Shown: positions 28,253-37,452 of the stretch, one piece after another
Layout of the letters: every line of letters begins with the position of its first letter
Position numbering within the stretch: position 1 is the first letter of the stretch
Assembly: GCF_900113545.1 (NCBI RefSeq)
Contig: NZ_FOPS01000003.1
Location: 62,001 to 126,000 of the forward strand
DNA from: Neisseria elongata subsp. elongata
GTDB taxonomy: Bacteria; Pseudomonadota; Gammaproteobacteria; Burkholderiales; Neisseriaceae
Reading direction: 5' to 3'
DNA length: 64,000 bases
Notes under the pieces: model-generated
Database searches by the model: none
Seen by the model: the letters and a program-made list of their open reading frames with translations, nothing else
What the model was told of the DNA's origin: nothing
Position numbers and translations under genes: made by a program

Positions 28253-28756
28253 CTATCTTTTCAGACGGCCTTGGCGGCGGACGCGGAGTTGCGGCCTCGG
28301 ATGAAAACGCGGGCGCAAATCGCGGCGGCGGCCCATTGCCTGACGGCGCAGGGTAACCATATGGAAAGGGACGGCATCATCGTACCGCGCCCCGCCGGCG
28401 TGCAGGCCGTCGTCCGTCCCTATGCCGAAATCGGCAGGCGTGCGCTGCGGCGGCAGCCGCTCCCAAGCGGGGAGTTCGGGGTCTATGCCGTCCGCCTGAC
28501 TTTGCAATGCATGGCGTGCATCACGCCAACCTTCCTGCGCTTCACGGACGGCCGCCTGAAAATCTTCTTTGACTTCCGACAGCCCTTCAGCATCCATTTG
28601 GCGGCTGAGTTCGTTTTTCACACCGCTGACGAAACGCTGCAAACGCCCCAGCCACAATCCGGCCGCACGCGCCACCTTCGGCAGCCGCTCCGGCCCCAGC
28701 ACCACGAGCGCAACAACGCCGGTCAGCAGCATCTCGCTGAAACCGAGGTCGAACAT
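28253..28756 (-). CDS. tatB: Twin-arginine translocase subunit TatB
   Basis: This 167-residue protein has an N-terminal membrane anchor MFDLGFSEMLLTGVVALVVL and the GPERLP hinge, then an amphipathic helix and a variable cytoplasmic region. The tail TLRRQAMGRRRDLRPRFHPR is strongly Arg-rich, as in meningococcal TatB from memory. It ends in GRLKR, encoded by an uptake sequence that runs into the stop, so the DUS has become the last five codons. It is shorter than the meningococcal protein as I recall it. The start is 3 bases after tatA. Confidence 0.93.
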   Translation of the reverse strand: MFDLGFSEMLLTGVVALVVLGPERLPKVARAAGLWLGRLQRFVSGVKNELSRQMDAEGLSEVKEDFQAAVREAQEGWRDARHALQSQADGIDPELPAWERLPPQRTPADFGIGTDDGLHAGGARYDDAVPFHMVTLRRQAMGRRRDLRPRFHPRPQLRVRRQGRLKR

Positions 28757-28759
28757 GGC

Positions 28760-28966
28760 TTAGGCTTGCTTATCGTCTTTGTCGGCCTCGGCCTGCTTCT
28801 CGGCCGGGCGGGCATCTGCCTCTTCCGACCCCTCGTTCAGGCCTTTTTTGAAGTCGTGCACCGCGCCGCCCAAGTCTTTGCCGATGTTGCGTAATTTTTT
28901 GGTACCGAATACCAACACTACAATCAGCAGCACAATCAGCCAATGAGAAATTCCGCTCAAACCCAT
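28760..28966 (-). CDS. tatA: Twin-arginine translocase subunit TatA
   Basis: This 68-residue protein has an N-terminal transmembrane helix ([15 protein letters not shown]), the hinge [13 protein letters not shown], an amphipathic helix and a charged C-terminus. It oligomerises to form the protein-conducting path for folded proteins. It is the first gene of tatABC and follows the convergent-side HIT gene on the same strand by about 60 bases. Confidence 0.95.
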   Translation of the reverse strand: MGLSGISHWLIVLLIVVLVFGTKKLRNIGKDLGGAVHDFKKGLNEGSEEADARPAEKQAEADKDDKQA

Positions 28967-29026
28967 TTTAAAATCCTTACGTTAAATCTATTCAATGCGG
29001 AAACCCGCTTTCAGACGGCCTGATAT

Positions 29027-29350
29027 TCAAACCGGCGTACCCATGATATGCACATGGAGGTGGAACACTTCCTGACCGCCGCCGCTGCCGGTATTGATTT
29101 GGGTTTTAAACCCGTTGCGCAGACCGTGTTCGGCGGCCAACTGCGGCACTTTCAGCATCATTTTGCCCAGCAGGGCCCCGTGTTGCGGCCCCGCGTGTGC
29201 CAGCGAATCGAAATGTTCTTTCGGAATCAGCAGCAGATGGACGGGCGCGGCGGGGCGTATGTCTTTGAAACAGAGCATCTCGTCGTCTTCGTACACCACC
29301 GAAGCGGGGATTTGTTTGTCTGCGATTTTGCAGAAGATGCAGTCGGTCAT
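29027..29350 (-). CDS. HIT-family nucleotide hydrolase (HinT-like)
   Basis: This 107-residue protein starts MTDCIFCKIADKQIPASVVY and has the histidine triad HLHVHIMG near the C-terminus, plus a CIFC zinc-type pair. HinT enzymes hydrolyse adenosine 5'-phosphoramidates and acyl-adenylates. GGAG lies 5 or 8 bases before the two tandem ATG codons (29353, 29350), so the start may be one codon longer. The frame extends upstream over a DUS without similarity. It lies between hisE and tatA, all on the minus strand. Confidence 0.93.
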   Translation of the reverse strand: MTDCIFCKIADKQIPASVVYEDDEMLCFKDIRPAAPVHLLLIPKEHFDSLAHAGPQHGALLGKMMLKVPQLAAEHGLRNGFKTQINTGSGGGQEVFHLHVHIMGTPV

Positions 29351-29451
29351 CATGAATTCTCCGGTAAGCCGCCTTGCGGTATTTCCGCTTGGGGCAAAGA
29401 GGTCGGATTGTAATACAAAAACACCGTCCGCGCCTTTCAGACGGCCTGAGA

Positions 29452-29778
29452 TTAGCCCCGAGTGCGCGCGGCCTTTTCCGCCAGCCCCGACAAACCTTGC
29501 CGCCGCGCCAGCTCGCGAACCACGTCTTCCGCCCGCAAACCGTGATGCGCCAGCAGCACCATGCAGTGAAACCACAAATCGGCGGTTTCGTAAACAAGGT
29601 GCTCGCCGCCGCCGTCTTTGGAGGCCATCAGCACCTCGCCGGCCTCCTCGATTACTTTTTTCAAGATTTTGTCGCCGCCTTTGGCAAGCAGTCCGGCCAC
29701 ATATGATTCGTCCGGATTGCCGCCCTTGCGCGAATCGATCACATTTTGAATTTCAGACAATATCCTGTCGTCCATCAT
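29452..29778 (-). CDS. hisE: Phosphoribosyl-ATP pyrophosphatase HisE
   Basis: This 108-residue all-alpha MazG-like pyrophosphatase catalyses the second step of histidine synthesis. Motifs are the N-terminal [40 protein letters not shown] (metal-binding Glu residues) and [20 protein letters not shown]. It is a separate gene from hisI, 72 bases downstream of it, not the HisIE fusion. GGGAGAAGG precedes tandem ATGs. Confidence 0.95.
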   Translation of the reverse strand: MMDDRILSEIQNVIDSRKGGNPDESYVAGLLAKGGDKILKKVIEEAGEVLMASKDGGGEHLVYETADLWFHCMVLLAHHGLRAEDVVRELARRQGLSGLAEKAARTRG

Positions 29779-29850
29779 CCTTCTCCCAATGAATTGCCGC
29801 AGACGGAGGCCGTCTGAAAACCGCCTTTCCGTTTCAGACGGCCTGCAACT

Positions 29851-30249
29851 TTAAGTTGTTGTGCCGTAGATGGCCTTTTCGTCCTTCAGCACCGCATCAA
29901 CCGCCCGCCAGCCGCCGTCTGCCTGCCAAACGCGGTAGAAGCAGCTTTCCCGCCCGGTGTGGCAGGCAATGCCGCCCTGCTGTTCAATCTGCATTACCAA
30001 TGCGTCGCCGTCGCAATCAAGCCGCAGTTCGTACACTTTCTGCACATGCCCCGACTCCTCGCCCTTCATCCACTGTTTCTGCCGTGAACGGCTGTAATAA
30101 TGGGCAAAACCGGTTTCCACCGTTTTTTGCAGCGCCTCGGCATTCATCCATGCCACCATCAGCACGCGGCCGCTGTGCCTGTCTTGCGCGATGGCGCACA
30201 ACAAGCCTTTGTCGTCGAATTTCACCGCGCCCAGCAATTCTTCATACAT
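29851..30249 (-). CDS. hisI: Phosphoribosyl-AMP cyclohydrolase HisI
   Basis: This 132-residue zinc enzyme opens the adenine ring of PR-AMP, the third step of histidine synthesis. Motifs are [40 protein letters not shown], the metal-binding region [19 protein letters not shown] and [12 protein letters not shown] with zinc cysteines. AAAGGA lies 8 bases upstream. It is transcribed ahead of hisE. Confidence 0.96.
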   Translation of the reverse strand: MYEELLGAVKFDDKGLLCAIAQDRHSGRVLMVAWMNAEALQKTVETGFAHYYSRSRQKQWMKGEESGHVQKVYELRLDCDGDALVMQIEQQGGIACHTGRESCFYRVWQADGGWRAVDAVLKDEKAIYGTTT

Positions 30250-30291
30250 GCCGTTTCGTCCTTTACCCTTCCGTGCTGTTCAGACGGCCTG

Positions 30292-30843
30292 CTATTTCTT
30301 CGCCGCCGTGTCGATAATGCAGGAACCGGCGATTTGCTTGTTGGGCAGGCCGACTATCTGTTTTTCGTCCGCAGACGCGCCTCCATAACATGAAATCGCG
30401 CTGAGCGAATTTTTCGGCGAACCGTCGATGATTTTGTCGCTGTAAATCATATAGGCGAAAGTTTTGCGCTTGGCATCGTAATACCGCATGATTTGCAGGC
30501 TCTTAAAGGCAAAGCTCGCACTGCGCTTAAACACCTGCTGCGGCTTGGCCACCGCCTGTTCGTTGAATTCAATCGCATTGCCGGTCTGCACGCATGACAC
30601 CGATGCGTCGCTGGCATCCTCTTCCAAATTTACCGCCTCTTTCAAGCCGCCCTTTTTCGCATACGACAAATAACAGGTGATGCCCTTCACATCGGCATCG
30701 TCGAAACCTTCTATTTCGATACGGTCGTTTTTGCCCAGCACGCGGAATACGGTGCTGGCATTGCCGATTTTGTCGGTTTCGGAATCACAGGCGGCCAAGG
30801 CCGAAACGGCCAGACCCAAACAAACGGCTTTGATGATGTGCAT
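30292..30843 (-). CDS. creA: CreA family lipoprotein
   Basis: This 183-residue protein has a lipobox LAAC (lipidated Cys19). The mature part matches the CreA family: KIGNASTVFRVLGKNDRIEI, FDDADVKGITCYLSYAKKGG, then DASDASVSCVQTG and VFKRSASFAFKSLQIMRYYD. CreA proteins are periplasmic and of unknown function, despite a name derived from the E. coli creABCD locus. No creBCD genes are near. AAGGA precedes the ATG. It is probably in one transcript with hisI, which starts 42 bases past its stop. Confidence 0.9.
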   Translation of the reverse strand: MHIIKAVCLGLAVSALAACDSETDKIGNASTVFRVLGKNDRIEIEGFDDADVKGITCYLSYAKKGGLKEAVNLEEDASDASVSCVQTGNAIEFNEQAVAKPQQVFKRSASFAFKSLQIMRYYDAKRKTFAYMIYSDKIIDGSPKNSLSAISCYGGASADEKQIVGLPNKQIAGSCIIDTAAKK

Positions 30844-31026
30844 GGATTTTCCTTAATTGATGTGTGTAGGTACGCTATTTTGCCACACGGCGGCGCGGTT
30901 TTAAAACCAACGTTGCAAAAACCGCGCCTTCCGGCATGAAAACACAAACGGCGGCGGAGCAAACCGCCTCCAACCGCCGTATAATGCCCATCCCCACCGC
31001 AGCCCTTGCAAAAGGCCGTCTGAAAA

Positions 31027-31308
31027 ATGAAACGCAAAATATCTACCCTGCTCTACCTGATTACATTCTTGCTGACCTTATTCACAGTTTATTGCAGCCA
31101 TCAGGCCGCCCAACCCGCACACCTGCCGCCGGAAGCTTCAAACGGCCTGTCCGCCGCATGGTGGCTGGAACGCAGGATGTACGCCGTATTGTCCGCCTGG
31201 GCGGCAGGCACGGCCGCCACGGTGCTGCTGCGGCAAAACCCGTTCGAACGGGTGGCTTTAGCGGTATTGTTTTTCTGCCTTTACGGCTTGGTTGTGGCAT
31301 TCGTCTAA
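31027..31308 (+). CDS. Small membrane protein, unknown
   Basis: This 93-residue protein has two or three hydrophobic helices (residues 6-24, 53-67 and 74-92). No family is recognised. The start codon is immediately preceded by an uptake sequence (AGGCCGTCTGAAAA ending at the ATG), so the DUS occupies the ribosome-site position and no classical Shine-Dalgarno is present. It is divergent from creA. Confidence 0.6.
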   Translation: MKRKISTLLYLITFLLTLFTVYCSHQAAQPAHLPPEASNGLSAAWWLERRMYAVLSAWAAGTAATVLLRQNPFERVALAVLFFCLYGLVVAFV

Positions 31309-31403
31309 CCAAATGCATCGCAGGCAAACCCGGCCCGCCCTGCGGCATCTCCCGCGCCATATCGCGGATTATCGTAAGTGAAAACGGAAACGCCCCTCCC
31401 CGC

Positions 31404-31510
31404 TGTAGTGAATTAAATTTAAACCGGTACGGCGTTGCCTCGCCTTACCATACTATCCGTAACGTCTGCGGCTTCGTCTCCTTGTCCTGATTCAAATTTA
31501 ATCCACTATA
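31404..31510. mobile_element. Correia repeat element, 107-bp form, left tip mutated
   Basis: Same core as the element at 27243. The left end reads TGTAGTGAATTAAATTTAAA (two changes from TATAGTGGATT), while the right end ATTTAATCCACTATA is intact. Internal differences include CCGTAACGTCTGCGG. It lies in the gap between the small membrane protein and dapD. Confidence 0.9.
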
Positions 31511-31543
31511 CCAGGACACCCTCCAAGCAATCCACCATCAAAC

Positions 31544-31593
31544 AAAAAGGCCGTCTGAAAACCTTGGCAACAGGTTTTTCAGACGGCCTTTTT
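31544..31593 (-). terminator. DUS-pair terminator after dapD
   Basis: Long arms (AAAAAGGCCGTCTGAAAACC with its complement to 31593), just past the dapD stop on the minus strand. Confidence 0.85.
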
Positions 31594-31605
31594 GTCTTGT
31601 CCGGC

Positions 31606-32427
31606 TTACACGCCGCGCAACAATTCGTTCACGCTGGTTTTGGCACGGGTTTGCGCGTCCACTTTTTTCACGATAACCGCGCAATACAGGCTGTGGCTGC
31701 CGTCTTTCGCGGGCAGGCTTCCGGACACAACCACCGAACCTGCCGGTACGCGGCCGTAGTGGATTTCGCCGGTTTCGCGGTCGTAGATTTTGGTGGACTG
31801 GCCGATATACACGCCCATGGAAATCACGCTGCCTTCTTCGACAATCACGCCTTCGACGATTTCGGAACGCGCGCCGATGAAGCAGTTGTCTTCAATAATG
31901 GTCGGGGCGGCCTGCAAGGGTTCGAGTACGCCGCCGATACCGACGCCGCCGCTCAGGTGGACATTTTTGCCGATTTGGGCGCATGAACCGACGGTCGCCC
32001 AGGTATCAACCATCGCGCCTTCGTCCACATACGCGCCGATATTGACGTAAGACGGCATCAAAACAGTGTTTTTGCCGATGAAGCTGCCGCGGCGCGCCAC
32101 GGCACCGGGTACGGCACGGAAACCGGCGGCGCGGAATTCTTCTTCGCTCCAATCGGCAAATTTAGTCGGCACTTTGTCGAAGTATTTGTTTACGCCGTCG
32201 TTTTGCACTTCGTTGTCTTGAATGCGGAAGGAAAGCAGTACGGCTTTTTTCGCCCATTCGTTGACTTTCCATTGCCCCACGCCCAGGCGTTCGGCCACGC
32301 GCAGGCTGCCGGAATCGAGTTGGCGCAGGGTTTCCAACACGGCTTCTTTGACTTCGGGGGTAACGGTGGCCGGCGTGATGTCGGCGCGGTTTTCAAAGGC
32401 GGTTTCGATGATGTTTTGCAATGACAT
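31606..32427 (-). CDS. dapD: Tetrahydrodipicolinate N-succinyltransferase DapD
   Basis: This 273-residue left-handed beta-helix acyltransferase uses succinyl-CoA to succinylate tetrahydrodipicolinate in the lysine/DAP pathway. Motifs are the N-terminal [40 protein letters not shown], hexapeptide turns from about 105 to 215 ([20 protein letters not shown]) and the C-terminal [20 protein letters not shown]. It supplies the substrate for DapC at 17047. AAAGGA precedes the ATG. Confidence 0.97.
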   Translation of the reverse strand: MSLQNIIETAFENRADITPATVTPEVKEAVLETLRQLDSGSLRVAERLGVGQWKVNEWAKKAVLLSFRIQDNEVQNDGVNKYFDKVPTKFADWSEEEFRAAGFRAVPGAVARRGSFIGKNTVLMPSYVNIGAYVDEGAMVDTWATVGSCAQIGKNVHLSGGVGIGGVLEPLQAAPTIIEDNCFIGARSEIVEGVIVEEGSVISMGVYIGQSTKIYDRETGEIHYGRVPAGSVVVSGSLPAKDGSHSLYCAVIVKKVDAQTRAKTSVNELLRGV

Positions 32428-32464
32428 GTTTTTTCCTTTCGGGTGTGAAATGGGATTTCAGTGC

Positions 32465-32511
32465 AAAAGGCCGTCTGAAAGCGCGGTTTTGATGCTTTCA
32501 GACGGCCTTTT
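32465..32511 (-). terminator. DUS-pair terminator after ackA
   Basis: 18-bp arms (32465-32482 and 32494-32511). Confidence 0.85.
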
Positions 32512-32525
32512 TCATGGTGCGCTGC

Positions 32526-33722
32526 TTACAGGCCGGACAGGGCGGCGGTGTCGTGCGCGATCATCAGTTCTTCGTTGGTCGGCACCACGACGACGGCAGG
32601 CGTTTGGCCTTTCGGGCTGATGATGCCTTCTTTGCCGAAGCGTACGTCCACATTGGCCTGCTCATCGAGTTTCAATCCCAGGAAGGCCAAATGGGCGACG
32701 GTTTGGGCGCGGACGGCATCGGAGTTTTCACCGATGCCGCCGGTGAACACCAGCGCGTCGATACCGCCAGCGGCTACGGTCATGGCGGCAATGTATTTGG
32801 CCAAGCGGTAGGTGGTAACGGCCATGGCCAATTTCGCGCCTTCATGGCCTTCGGCTGCGGCTTCTTCCACGATGCGGCAGTCGTTGGACAGCTCGGAGAT
32901 GCCCAGCAGGCCGGATTTTTTGTTCAAGAGGTCGCTGACTTCTTCCACGCTCATGCCTGCATTGGCGGCCAAGAACGGGTAAATGCCGGCATCGACGTCG
33001 CCGCTGCGCGTACCCATCACCAAGCCTTCCAGCGGGGTGAAGCCCATGCTGGTATCTTGGGATTCGCCGTTTTTCACGGCGGTGATGGATGCGCCGTTGC
33101 CCAAGTGGGCGATGACCAGGCGGCAGTCTTTCACGTCTTTGCCGATGATGCGGGCGGCTTCGGGGGCCACGAAGCGGAAGCTGGTGCCGTGGAAACCGTA
33201 GCGGCGGAAGGCGTATTTTTTATACAGGGCGCGCGGTACGGCATAGGTGTAGGCGTGTTCCGGCATGGTTTGGTGGAAGGCGGTGTCGAACACGGCGACG
33301 TTGGGCAGGCCGGCAAAAATGGCTTGTGCGGCGCGGATGCCGGTCAGGTTGGCCGGATTGTGCAGCGGAGCGAGCGGGATGCAGGCTTCCAGTTGGGCGA
33401 TGACTTCGTCGTTAATCAGGACGGACGCGCTGTATTTTTCGCCGCCGTGCACGACGCGGTGGCCGATGGCTTTCACATCGGCATCCAGGCCGTATTTTTT
33501 CAGTTCGTCCAAAAGCGCACCCACCGCGCCGGTGTGGTCGTGGCGGCCGGCCAGTTCCACGCGGTGTTTTTGGCCGTCTTTTTTGAAGGTGATGTAGGCA
33601 TCCGGAGTGGTCAGTTTTTCACCCAGGCAGCTCAGCAGCACTTCGCCGTTGTCGTTGTCGAGCACTGCGCCTTTCAAAGACGAGCTGCCGCAGTTCAATA
33701 CTAAAATCAGGTTTTTGGACAT
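32526..33722 (-). CDS. ackA: Acetate kinase AckA
   Basis: This 398-residue ASKHA-fold kinase interconverts acetate and acetyl-phosphate. Motifs are LILVLNCGSSSLKGAVLD at the N-terminus, AIGHRVVHGGEKYS, FDTAFHQTMPEHAYTYAVPR (catalytic Arg/Asp region), RRYGFHGTSFRFV, VIAHLGNGASITAVKNG, DTSMGFTPLEGLVMGTRSGD and VFTGGIGENS. No pta gene is adjacent. AAGGA lies 10 bases upstream. Confidence 0.97.
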   Translation of the reverse strand: MSKNLILVLNCGSSSLKGAVLDNDNGEVLLSCLGEKLTTPDAYITFKKDGQKHRVELAGRHDHTGAVGALLDELKKYGLDADVKAIGHRVVHGGEKYSASVLINDEVIAQLEACIPLAPLHNPANLTGIRAAQAIFAGLPNVAVFDTAFHQTMPEHAYTYAVPRALYKKYAFRRYGFHGTSFRFVAPEAARIIGKDVKDCRLVIAHLGNGASITAVKNGESQDTSMGFTPLEGLVMGTRSGDVDAGIYPFLAANAGMSVEEVSDLLNKKSGLLGISELSNDCRIVEEAAAEGHEGAKLAMAVTTYRLAKYIAAMTVAAGGIDALVFTGGIGENSDAVRAQTVAHLAFLGLKLDEQANVDVRFGKEGIISPKGQTPAVVVVPTNEELMIAHDTAALSGL

Positions 33723-33854
33723 TGTATTTTTCCTTCTTGTCGGTAAATGGGGAAACTTGTGTTTCAGACGGCGTGCATTATACAGACAGTCTGGCGGGAT
33801 ATGTGGAAACTTCGGCGCGGATTTGGCCGGCTGCGGTTATGCGGTAATGTTTTG

Positions 33855-33901
33855 AGGCCGTCTGAAAACATATCGGTCGGGAATATGTTTTCAGACGGCC
33901 T
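33855..33901 (-). terminator. DUS-pair hairpin after yhcB
   Basis: Perfect 19-bp arms (33855-33873 and 33883-33901) extend the uptake core by ACATAT. Confidence 0.85.
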
Positions 33902-33933
33902 TCCTGTGTGCGGCGGCATCTGCCCGGCAAACG

Positions 33934-34509
33934 CTATTTGTCTTCCGGCTTGGCCTGTTCTTGTTCCGGCGTTTCCGCATCCGCAGCTTCTGCAATTTCA
34001 GTTTCGGCTTCGGCCTTATCTTCGGCCGCCGCTTCGCTTGCGGCGTTTTCAGACGGCCTTACCGCTTCTTCCGCCGCTTCGGTTTGCAAACCGGTTTGGC
34101 TTGCCGGTTCGACGGTTTCGGCTTGGATTTGCTCCGCCGCGCTTTGCTGTCCGTCCGACTCTGCGGCGGGCAGCACCGATCCGGCCAGATAGCCCAGCGT
34201 AACGGCTTTATCGCTGCGCTTGGCCAGTTGTTCTTGCAGCGCTTCTTTGCCCATCAGGGTTTGCGCGCCGTTGCTCAGGTGGCGGATGACGTTTTGGTAG
34301 CTGCGGTTCAACGCGTCCACCGCTTCTGCGGTGTCGGCAAAATGTTGGTCCACGCGACTGCGGTAGTCGTCCAGTTCCTGTTTCAAGGCTTCCCGCTCGC
34401 TTGCCTGCCGCGACTGTTTGCCGCGCAGGAACAGCCACGCCAGCAGGAAGCCGGCGGCCAAACCGGCCGTTGAGGCCAAAACCAACATGGAAACGGTAGG
34501 TGCATTCAT
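33934..34509 (-). CDS. yhcB: YhcB/ZapG family envelope protein (DUF1043)
   Basis: This 191-residue protein has one N-terminal transmembrane helix (SMLVLASTAGLAAGFLLAWL), then a coiled coil with the family core DYRSRVDQHFADTAEAVDAL and YQNVIRHLSNGAQTLM. The C-terminal 75 residues are low-complexity Ala/Glu repeats carrying a DUS (encoding VRPSENA). In E. coli, YhcB (ZapG) affects cell-envelope growth and division. AAAGGA lies 9 bases upstream. It lies between ackA and fabD. Confidence 0.88.
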   Translation of the reverse strand: MNAPTVSMLVLASTAGLAAGFLLAWLFLRGKQSRQASEREALKQELDDYRSRVDQHFADTAEAVDALNRSYQNVIRHLSNGAQTLMGKEALQEQLAKRSDKAVTLGYLAGSVLPAAESDGQQSAAEQIQAETVEPASQTGLQTEAAEEAVRPSENAASEAAAEDKAEAETEIAEAADAETPEQEQAKPEDK

Positions 34510-34618
34510 TTCGTTTGTCCTTTCGGGTTGTTTGGAAAGTTTTACCGACAGCAGGCCGTCTGAAAATACACTAAACAGTTCGTCTTGCTTTCAGACGGCC
34601 TCCGGTTGTCATTCTCCC

Positions 34619-35548
34619 TTACGGATGGGCGGCAATAAAGGCGGCCACTTGTTCCTGACCGGTCAGCGCGCCGCACACTGCTTCTTTGCGGATACGTTTG
34701 GCCAGTCCGGCCAAAACTTTGCCCGGCCCGCATTCGGCGGATTCGGTAATGCCTTCATCAACCAGGCTGTTTACGGTTTCCGTCCAACGTACGGGGCTGT
34801 AGAGCTGGCGGACCAGTGCGTCTTTGATTTGCGCGGAGTTGTCGTAGGAGGCGACGTCGGCGTTGTGGATGACGCGGATTTTCGGTGTGGCGATGTTGAT
34901 GTTTTGCAGTGCCTCGGCCAATTTGTCGGCGGCAGGCTTCATCAGGCTGCAGTGCGAAGGAACGGATACGGGCAACGGCAGGGCGCGTTTCGCACCTGCT
35001 TCTTTGGCGGCGTTCATGGCACGTTCGACGGCGGCGGTATGGCCGGCAATCACGACCTGCCCCGGCGAATTGAAGTTTACCGCTTCCACCACTTCGCCCT
35101 GCGCGGCGGCGGCACACAGTTCTTTAACCTGCCCGTCCTCCAAACCCAAAATCGCCGCCATCGCGCCGACGCCTTGCGGCACGGCGTTCTGCATCAATTC
35201 CGCACGCAGGCGGACGAGTTTGACCGCATCGGCAAAGGCCAGTGCTTCGGCAGCTACCAGCGCGCTGTATTCGCCCAAGCTGTGTCCGGCCACGACTTGC
35301 GGCAGTTTGCCGCCGGCTTCGAGGTAGGCGCGGTATGTGGCGACGCCGGCAGCCAGCATCAGGGGTTGTGTATTGACGGTTTGGCCGATTAAGTCGCTGT
35401 CTTCGCCGTTCATCATCGCCCACAGGTCTTGGCCGAGGGCGGAGGATGCTTCGTCAAAAGTATTTTTAACCACGCTTACGCCGTCGAAACCGTCCATCAT
35501 GTGCAGGCTCTGCGAGCCTTGGCCGGGGAATAAAAATGCAAAAGACAT
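34619..35548 (-). CDS. fabD: Malonyl-CoA:ACP transacylase FabD
   Basis: This 309-residue protein loads malonate on acyl carrier protein for fatty-acid synthesis. Motifs are the N-terminal FAFLFPGQGSQSLHMMDGFD, the nucleophile Ser in VAGHSLGEYSALVAA, the malonyl-binding Arg in VRLRAELMQNAVPQGVGAM, and His in SVPSHCSLMKPA. AAAGGA precedes the ATG. It is last in the fatty-acid gene group plsX-fabH-(OB protein)-fabD, separated from the OB protein by a DUS hairpin. Confidence 0.97.
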   Translation of the reverse strand: MSFAFLFPGQGSQSLHMMDGFDGVSVVKNTFDEASSALGQDLWAMMNGEDSDLIGQTVNTQPLMLAAGVATYRAYLEAGGKLPQVVAGHSLGEYSALVAAEALAFADAVKLVRLRAELMQNAVPQGVGAMAAILGLEDGQVKELCAAAAQGEVVEAVNFNSPGQVVIAGHTAAVERAMNAAKEAGAKRALPLPVSVPSHCSLMKPAADKLAEALQNINIATPKIRVIHNADVASYDNSAQIKDALVRQLYSPVRWTETVNSLVDEGITESAECGPGKVLAGLAKRIRKEAVCGALTGQEQVAAFIAAHP

Positions 35549-35730
35549 GGGATTCCTTTCTCATGCTCAGGCCGGGATAACAATGGATACACCGTTATGG
35601 CCGCCTGTGTGTCTGTCGGTTGAAAAAATTGCCGCCGCAAAATGCACAAACCGCCATCTGCGGCAAAAGCGGGATGGCGGAAAGTGTAACAGAAAGAGAT
35701 ACTCCGTTCTATGCTGCCGCATTCGGCGGC

Positions 35731-35770
35731 AGGCCGTCTGAAAACAAAGAGGTACATTTTCAGACGGCCT
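35731..35770 (-). terminator. DUS-pair hairpin between OB-fold gene and fabD
   Basis: 14-bp arms (35731-35744 and 35757-35770). It may partly separate fabD from the genes upstream. Confidence 0.75.
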
Positions 35771-35777
35771 GAAGGCT

Positions 35778-36263
35778 TTATTCGGCAATCTGGATGTCGA
35801 TGTCGGTCAGCAGCCATTGGCCGTTGCTGTGGCGTTTCAGACGGCCTTTCAGTACGTCGCCTTCTTGCGGCACATAAAATTGGTTGAGGTGCTGGCCCAA
35901 GGCGAACACCGGAACGGCCGGCTCGCTGGACAACATGCCGAAACCGCCGTTTTTCTTAATGTCCCAAGCACTGACTTTGATGCGTACGATATCGCCTTCT
36001 TTTACTGTCGCACCGCTTTCGGCAAACGGCTCGGCCGCCTGCATCCCCACCGGTGCGGGAGAAAGCGCGCAAGGACGGTTTTGGTCGTCCATGCCGGCGA
36101 TATAGGTGATTTCGTCGCCGACTTTCGGTTCGCGGTAACCAGCCGGCAGGTCTGCCGCCAGAAGCAACAGGCTGGCGGTCGTGTCGTCTTTATCACGGAC
36201 AACGCCTAACTGTTTGTCTTGAAACCAAGAAATGATAATGCCGTAATGTTGGATTGCTTGCAT
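35778..36263 (-). CDS. Putative cold-shock/S1-like OB-fold protein
   Basis: This 161-residue protein starts MQAIQHYGIIISWFQDKQLG. The pattern G-x-I-x-x-W-x-x-x-x-x-x-G and the beta-rich layout (VGDEITYIA) resemble a cold-shock or S1-type OB fold. A second similar half follows: VKEGDIVRIKVSAWDIKKNG, then VPQEGDVLKGRLKRHSNGQW. A nucleic-acid-binding role is inferred only. GRLKR near the C-terminus is encoded by an uptake sequence. The ATG at 36263 sits behind GGGG; the frame extends 30 codons further up without similarity. It lies between fabH and fabD. Confidence 0.65.
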   Translation of the reverse strand: MQAIQHYGIIISWFQDKQLGVVRDKDDTTASLLLLAADLPAGYREPKVGDEITYIAGMDDQNRPCALSPAPVGMQAAEPFAESGATVKEGDIVRIKVSAWDIKKNGGFGMLSSEPAVPVFALGQHLNQFYVPQEGDVLKGRLKRHSNGQWLLTDIDIQIAE

Positions 36264-36406
36264 GATGATACCCCGTAACGAATAGTGAATTATTATTTCT
36301 GCACCGCTTGTCTGTAAAAACAACCGTTCGGCAGATGTGCGCATTATACTCATCCACCGAACGGTTGCAATAAATCTTTTTACGAATTTGTGTTAAATTT
36401 TCCCAA

Positions 36407-37366
36407 TCAGTATCTTAACAATACCGCCCCCCAAGTAAAACCGCCGCCTATGCCTTCCAGCAGCAATATCTGGCCGCGCTTGATGCGGCCGCTTTTGATG
36501 CCCTCGTCCAATGCCAACGGAACGGATGCGGCCGAAGTATTGCCGTGGTTTTGCACGGTCAGGATAACTTTGTCCAAGCTCAGGCCCAGATGTTTGGCGG
36601 TGCTGTCGATAATGCGCTTGTTTGCCTGATGCGGCACAAGCCAGTCGATTTGTTCTGCATGATAGCCCGCTTCTTCCAATACTTCTTCCGCCACTTTTGC
36701 GAGGGTTTTAACGGCAAATTTGAATACGCCCGGTCCGTCCATTTCCACATACGGGTTGCCGCAAATCTGTCCGCCGGCCATCTGCGCAGGCACTTTCAGC
36801 AAGTCCAAATAGCCGCCGTCAGCTTGCAGTTTGCCGTGGATGATGCCTTCTTCGTCAGACGCGCCCAAAACGACCGCGCCCGCACCGTCTCCGAACAGCA
36901 CGCAGGTTGTACGGTCTTTCCAGTCCAAAATATGGCTGAATGTTTCCGCGCCGATAACCAGCACTTTCTTGGCCATACCGCTTTTGATGTAGGCATTGGC
37001 GGTGACGATGGCATACATAAAGCCGGCGCAAACCGCCTGAACGTCGAATGCCGCACAACCGGCAATGCCGAGTTTGTTCTGCACGATGGTGGCCGTAGAC
37101 GGAAACTGCATATCGGGGGTTGCCGTAGCCAAAACAATCAGGTCGATTTCTTCCGCCGCCACGCCCGCATCGGCCAACGCACGCTGTGCGGCAATCACGG
37201 CCAAATCGCTGGTTCTTTCGTTTTCGACGGCCAAGTGGCGGAATTTGATGCCGGTACGGCTGACAATCCATTCGTCCGATGTATCGACAAACTCGGCAAG
37301 ATCATCATTGCTGACACGCTTTTCAGGCAGATAGCTGCCGGAACCGAGGATTTTTGCATATTGCAT
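36407..37366 (-). CDS. fabH: 3-oxoacyl-ACP synthase III FabH
   Basis: This 319-residue thiolase-fold enzyme condenses acetyl-CoA with malonyl-ACP to start fatty-acid synthesis. The catalytic triad is Cys113 in [14 protein letters not shown], His in [12 protein letters not shown] and Asn in [20 protein letters not shown]. The N-terminus [20 protein letters not shown] and [12 protein letters not shown] are standard. GAAAGGG lies 8 bases before the ATG. Confidence 0.97.
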   Translation of the reverse strand: MQYAKILGSGSYLPEKRVSNDDLAEFVDTSDEWIVSRTGIKFRHLAVENERTSDLAVIAAQRALADAGVAAEEIDLIVLATATPDMQFPSTATIVQNKLGIAGCAAFDVQAVCAGFMYAIVTANAYIKSGMAKKVLVIGAETFSHILDWKDRTTCVLFGDGAGAVVLGASDEEGIIHGKLQADGGYLDLLKVPAQMAGGQICGNPYVEMDGPGVFKFAVKTLAKVAEEVLEEAGYHAEQIDWLVPHQANKRIIDSTAKHLGLSLDKVILTVQNHGNTSAASVPLALDEGIKSGRIKRGQILLLEGIGGGFTWGAVLLRY

Positions 37367-37452
37367 GGCGCGTCCCTTTCTAAATTATTTGTAATGGCTG
37401 GATAAAAGATTCGGCATTGTAGGGAATGTCTGCCGTTTTCTCAATCGGGCAA

